This document shows positions 60,664-64,000 of a stretch of DNA of 64,000 bases, in pieces. Below the pieces are notes generated by a model. That model worked only from the letters and a program-made list of their open reading frames with translations. It had not been told where the DNA came from and made no database searches. Origin of the DNA: Actinoplanes sp. DH11 (GTDB taxonomy: Bacteria; Actinomycetota; Actinomycetes; Mycobacteriales; Micromonosporaceae); the NCBI RefSeq assembly GCF_020873875.1, contig NZ_JAHWGU010000034.1, forward strand, positions 1-64,000. The letters are read 5' to 3'. Position 1 is the first letter of the stretch. Each line of letters begins with the position of its first letter. The position numbers and the translations under genes are program-made.

Positions 60664-61962
60664 GTGTTCCGATCACGAGCGGCCGTCGCGTTGCTGCTGG
60701 CGACATCCCTGGCCCTGACCGCCTGCGGTGGCGGCGGCGACGCCGACGAGGGCGCCGACGCCAAGACGCTGACCCTCTGGCACTACGAGGGTCCGAACAG
60801 CGCGATGGGCATCGCCTGGAACAAGGCGATCGAGCTCTTCAAGTCCAGCCACCCCGGCGTCGAGGTGAAGTTCGAGGAGAAGGGCTTCGAGCAGATCCAG
60901 CAGAACGCCCAGATGATCCTCAACTCGGACAGCGCGCCCGACATCATGGAGTACAACAAGGGCAACGCCACCGCCGGCCTGCTCTCCAAGCAGGGGCTGC
61001 TCACCGACCTCACCGAGCAGGCCACCCAGCGCGGCTGGGACACCAAGCTGAGCCCGAGCCTGCAGGCCACCGCCAAGTACGACGAGGACGGCGTGATGGG
61101 CAGCGGCAAGTTCTACGGCGTGCCCAACTACGGCGAGTACGTCATGGTCTATTACAACAAGGACCTGTTCGACAAGTACCAGCTCGCCGTGCCCACCACG
61201 CTCGACGAGTTCACGAAGGTGATGGACACCTTCGTGCGGAACAAGGTGACCCCGCTCGCGGTGGGCGGCGCGGAGTACCCGGCCCAGCAGATCTTCTACG
61301 AGCTCGCGCTGGCCAAGGGCGACCGGGCGTTCGTCGACGACTACCAGCTCTACAAGAACAAGGTCGACTTCAAGGGTCCGCAGCTGACCTACGGCGCGCA
61401 GACGTTCGCCGACTGGGTGAGCAAGGGCTACATCTCCAAGGACTCCGCCGGCATCAAGGCCGAGGACATGGGCGTCTCCTTCACCCAGGGCAAGTTCCCG
61501 ATCATGTTCTCCGGCAGCTGGTGGTACGGCCGGTTCGCCGAGGAGATCAAGAACTTCGAGTGGGGCACGTTCCTCTTCCCGGGCAACACGCTGCACCCGG
61601 GCTCCAGCGGCAACCTGTGGGTGGTGCCGGAGAAGAGCAAGGCCAAGGCTCTGGCGTACGACTTCATCGACATCACCATGTCGCCGGAGGTGCAGGCGCT
61701 GCTCGGCAACTCCGGCGGTGTCCCGGTGGCGGCCGACGTCGCCCAGATCACCGACCCGAAGAACAAGGAACTGATCGAGAACTTCAACAAGCTCTCCGGC
61801 AGTGACGGCCTCGCCTTCTACCCGGACTGGCCGGCGCCCGGTTACTACGACGTGCTCGTGGCAGGCGTCCAGGGCCTGATCAACGGCTCGAAGACCCCGG
61901 ACGCGTTCCTCGACGAGATCGCCAAGCCGTACCAGCAGAACCTGGCCGACCTGGGCAAGTGA
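60664..61962 (+). CDS. Sugar ABC transporter substrate-binding lipoprotein
   Basis: This 432-residue protein has a lipoprotein signal peptide with lipobox LTACG (Cys21) and a family 1 extracellular solute-binding fold (LTLWHYEGPNSAMGIAWNKA, then SAPDIMEYNKGN, PNYGEYVMVYYNKDLFD and the late SGNLWVVPEKSK). It would capture an oligosaccharide outside the membrane for the two permeases encoded downstream. It starts at a GTG preceded by GGGAGG. Two LacI-type operators lie in its promoter region, and a hairpin in the gap after it probably protects its transcript. Confidence 0.94.
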   Translation: MFRSRAAVALLLATSLALTACGGGGDADEGADAKTLTLWHYEGPNSAMGIAWNKAIELFKSSHPGVEVKFEEKGFEQIQQNAQMILNSDSAPDIMEYNKGNATAGLLSKQGLLTDLTEQATQRGWDTKLSPSLQATAKYDEDGVMGSGKFYGVPNYGEYVMVYYNKDLFDKYQLAVPTTLDEFTKVMDTFVRNKVTPLAVGGAEYPAQQIFYELALAKGDRAFVDDYQLYKNKVDFKGPQLTYGAQTFADWVSKGYISKDSAGIKAEDMGVSFTQGKFPIMFSGSWWYGRFAEEIKNFEWGTFLFPGNTLHPGSSGNLWVVPEKSKAKALAYDFIDITMSPEVQALLGNSGGVPVAADVAQITDPKNKELIENFNKLSGSDGLAFYPDWPAPGYYDVLVAGVQGLINGSKTPDAFLDEIAKPYQQNLADLGK

Positions 61963-61970
61963 GTGAGCCG

Positions 61971-61994
61971 CGGGCGGTGGGTGACCACCGCCCG
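61971..61994 (+). terminator. Intra-operon hairpin after the binding-protein gene
   Basis: CGGGCGGTGG (61971-61980) pairs perfectly with CCACCGCCCG (61985-61994) around the loop GTGA. In sugar ABC operons such hairpins usually attenuate or stabilise transcripts so that the binding protein is made in excess over the permeases. Confidence 0.8.
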
Positions 61995-62014
61995 CCTCGC
62001 GGAAGGAATCGGCC

Positions 62015-62917
62015 ATGGCCGCCAAGAGCACAACCAGCAACCGCGGGTACGCGATCTACCTGATCCCCGGCGTCCTCGCCTCCCTGGCGGTGATCGTCGT
62101 GCCGCTCGTGATGACGGTCTACGTCAGCTTCACCAAGTGGACCGGTGTGGGCAGCCCCCGCTGGGTCGGCTTCGACAACTACACCCGGCTCTTCGCCGAC
62201 GCGCTGTTCTGGCAGTCGTTCGGCAACATCGCCCTGCTCGTGATCGCCATGGCCGTGATACCGACGCTCGTCGGGCTCTTCCTGGCCGCGGTGCTCTTCG
62301 ATTACGTCGCCAAGCACTTCGGTGACCGCTGGGCCGGCGCCCTGCGCTCCGGTTACTACCTGCCGCAGGTGCTGCCGGTCGCGGTGACCGGCATCGTCTG
62401 GGGCTGGATCCTGCACCCGGACTACGGCGCGCTCAACCGGATCTTCGAGTCGATCGGGCTGGGCGGGCTCACCCGGAACTGGCTCGGCGACCCCGACTAC
62501 GCGCTGTACAGCGTGATGGCCGTGATGATCTGGTTCCAGCTCGGCTACCCGATCGTCATGTTCATGTCCGGCCTCTCCCGCGTCAACCCGGAGCTCTACG
62601 AGGCGGCCGACCTGGACGGCGCCGGCTGGTGGCAGCGGTTCCGCAAGATCACGGTCTACATGATCCGCCCCGAGTTCTACGTCGTGCTGATCACCACCAC
62701 GATCGCCGCCCTGAAGATCTTCGGCCAGGTGTTCGTGCTGACCAGTGGCGGCCCGAGCAACGCCACCCTGGTCCCGTCCTACTTCGCCTACCAGAACTTC
62801 TTCGAGAAAGCCCAGGTCGGGTACGGGTCGGCGATCTCCACGGTGCTCACGGTGCTGATCGTCGTGCTCGCCTTCGTCTTCCTGCGGCTCCAGCACCGGG
62901 CGGAGGAGTCGAAATGA
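62015..62917 (+). CDS. Sugar ABC transporter permease 1 (MalF-like)
   Basis: This 300-residue protein has six predicted membrane spans and the EAA loop that contacts the ATPase (YEAADLDGAGWWQRFRKITV). The first cytoplasmic region is short, as in actinobacterial CUT1 permeases. GGAAGGAATC precedes the ATG. Its stop overlaps the start of the second permease by four bases, so the two are coupled. Confidence 0.94.
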   Translation: MAAKSTTSNRGYAIYLIPGVLASLAVIVVPLVMTVYVSFTKWTGVGSPRWVGFDNYTRLFADALFWQSFGNIALLVIAMAVIPTLVGLFLAAVLFDYVAKHFGDRWAGALRSGYYLPQVLPVAVTGIVWGWILHPDYGALNRIFESIGLGGLTRNWLGDPDYALYSVMAVMIWFQLGYPIVMFMSGLSRVNPELYEAADLDGAGWWQRFRKITVYMIRPEFYVVLITTTIAALKIFGQVFVLTSGGPSNATLVPSYFAYQNFFEKAQVGYGSAISTVLTVLIVVLAFVFLRLQHRAEESK

Positions 62918-63801
62918 CAGTCACCGCAACGCTCGCCGAGGCCCGCGCCGCGGACGACAAGTCACCGCGGGCCGCCAAGCACCGCGATCCGGTGCGGTTC
63001 GGGGTGCTCGCCGCGCTCGTGGTGCTGCTGCTCCTGATGGTCGGCCCGCTGCTGGTCGTCGCTGTCAACGCGGTCAAGAACCCCGCGGAGTACGCCGCCG
63101 ACGGACCGCTGTCGATACCGACCAGCCTCTACTGGGACGGGATCGTCGACTTCTGGAACCGGGTCAACTTCGGTCAGAAGCTCTGGAACAGCTTCATCAC
63201 CAGCCTCGTCGTCGCGGTGCTCGGCGTGCTGCTGAGCATCCTCAACGCGTACGCCCTGGGCATCGGCCGGGTCAAAGGCCGCGTCTGGTTCCTGGTGTTC
63301 TTCCTGGTCGCGAACCTGCTGCCGCAGGAGGTGCTGGTCTACCCGCTGTACTACATCGGCAAGGAGATCGGCCTCTACGACAACCTGATCGCGATCATCA
63401 TCATCTTCACGGTGATCCAGAGCGCGTTCGGCACGTACCTACTCACCTCGGTCTACACCGAGTTCCCCAAGGAGTTGCTGGAGGCCGCCGCGATCGACGG
63501 CGCCGGCAAGTGGCGGGCGCTGTGGCGGGTCGTGGTGCCGGTGAGCCGGCCCACCCTCGCGGTGCTCTTCACGTTCTTCTTCATCTGGACGTGGAACGAG
63601 TTCTTCCTGCCGCTGATCTTCCTGATCTCCAACGACAACCAGACGGTTCCGGTCGCGCTCGGCGTCCTGCAGGGCGACCGGATGATGGACGCCACCACGA
63701 CAAGCGCCTCCGCGCTGATCGGCATCCTCCCCGCGATGCTCTTCTTCCTCCTTTTCCAGCGGACCCTCACGCGCGGCATCGCCGCCGGTGCCATCAAGTA
63801 A
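62914..63801 (+). CDS. Sugar ABC transporter permease 2 (MalG-like)
   Basis: This 295-residue protein has six predicted spans and the EAA loop LEAAAIDGAGKWRALWRVVVP. It pairs with permease 1 to form the channel. No ATPase gene follows; CUT1 systems in actinomycetes commonly share the distantly encoded MsiK ATPase, which is presumably the case here. GGAGGAG lies before the ATG at 62914. Confidence 0.94.
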   Translation: MTVTATLAEARAADDKSPRAAKHRDPVRFGVLAALVVLLLLMVGPLLVVAVNAVKNPAEYAADGPLSIPTSLYWDGIVDFWNRVNFGQKLWNSFITSLVVAVLGVLLSILNAYALGIGRVKGRVWFLVFFLVANLLPQEVLVYPLYYIGKEIGLYDNLIAIIIIFTVIQSAFGTYLLTSVYTEFPKELLEAAAIDGAGKWRALWRVVVPVSRPTLAVLFTFFFIWTWNEFFLPLIFLISNDNQTVPVALGVLQGDRMMDATTTSASALIGILPAMLFFLLFQRTLTRGIAAGAIK

Positions 63802-63810
63802 AGGACCCCC

Positions 63811-64000
63811 ATGAAGTTCACCGACGGCTATTGGCGCAAGCGGGACGGCGTCACCGTGCTGCACCCCGCGCACGTGCAGGACAGCGTCATCGGGGCGGAC
63901 TCGCTGACCGTTCTCGCCGCCACCCGCAAGGTGCGGGACCGGGGCGACACCCTGGACTCGCCGCTGCTCACGATCACCTGCACCGCACCCGCGCCGGACG
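63811..64000 (+). CDS. GH31 alpha-xylosidase, 5' end (continues beyond window)
   Basis: Only the first 63 residues are in the window. The opening MKFTDGYWRKRDGVTVLHPA is characteristic of YicI-like GH31 alpha-xylosidases, whose N-terminal beta-sandwich begins this way. No signal peptide is present, so the enzyme is probably cytoplasmic and acts on imported isoprimeverose- or xyloglucan-type oligosaccharides. It is the fourth gene of the LacI-controlled operon, ten bases after the permease stop. The assignment rests on a short stretch. Confidence 0.8.
   Translation, partial: MKFTDGYWRKRDGVTVLHPAHVQDSVIGADSLTVLAATRKVRDRGDTLDSPLLTITCTAPAPD

Overview
The window comes from a high-GC actinomycete chromosome. 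Third-position G/C is near saturation, so long antisense shadow reading frames are everywhere. GTG starts, an AfsR-type regulator, a GlnII-type glutamine synthetase, anti-sigma partner-switching genes and a large non-ribosomal peptide locus fit Micromonosporaceae. I infer an Actinoplanes-like organism; this is a judgement from gene content, not from a database comparison.

Layout. 1-2.3 kb: the 3' end of a 5S rRNA gene and its terminator, a repeat-rich non-coding stretch with a large palindrome, a broken epoxide hydrolase and a CBS-domain protein. 2.5-13.6 kb: housekeeping and stress genes, namely a UvrA-like ABC ATPase, an emfourin-like protein, a response regulator, an IdeR-boxed siderophore-interacting flavoprotein, a tandem universal stress protein, a DJ-1 family protein divergent from a LysR regulator, a MarR regulator, glutamine synthetase II and an N-formylglutamate amidohydrolase-like protein. 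12.7-15.2 kb: a partner-switching set (STAS, HATPase, PAS-SpoIIE phosphatase). 15.5-18.1 kb: an XRE regulator, an L,D-transpeptidase and a luciferase-like oxidoreductase. 18.2-24.5 kb: an AfsR-like regulator, a VanX-like protein missing catalytic residues, and two secreted wall-hydrolase-like proteins that share a nearly identical 0.77 kb beta-propeller module.

24.7-45.4 kb is the accessory core, a compact non-ribosomal peptide cluster that I cannot assign to a known product. It has two C-A-PCP modules (the second with a degenerate thioesterase), a free-standing thioesterase, an exporter, an O-methyltransferase, a P450 and an aromatic amino acid hydroxylase. It also has a translationally coupled acyl block: membrane desaturase, FeeM/LuxI-like N-acyltransferase, class III aminotransferase with an extra C-terminal domain, AMP ligase, and an acyl carrier protein sandwiched between two amidohydrolase paralogues, one of which has lost metal ligands. 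I infer a fatty-acylated, hydroxylated and methylated aromatic dipeptide-like product. The cluster is bounded by an apparently domesticated ISAzo13-type transposase.

45.5-49.3 kb: a TetR repressor divergent from an acyl-CoA dehydrogenase, SDR and acyl-CoA dehydrogenase operon. 49.5-55.3 kb: a secreted trypsin-like protease, a maltokinase-cap-like protein, a HAD phosphatase, a MerR-methyltransferase fusion, a GNAT protein and a CoA-disulfide-reductase-like flavoprotein with a repeat-expanded linker. 55.3-56.4 kb: non-coding, with two minisatellites and the second copy of the palindrome. 56.4-64.0 kb: a sugar-utilisation locus with a secreted GH3 enzyme, a LacI regulator, a CUT1 ABC importer without its ATPase and the start of a GH31 alpha-xylosidase. 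Three copies of the same LacI-type operator palindrome tie the locus together, and its likely substrate is xyloglucan- or xylose-containing oligosaccharides.
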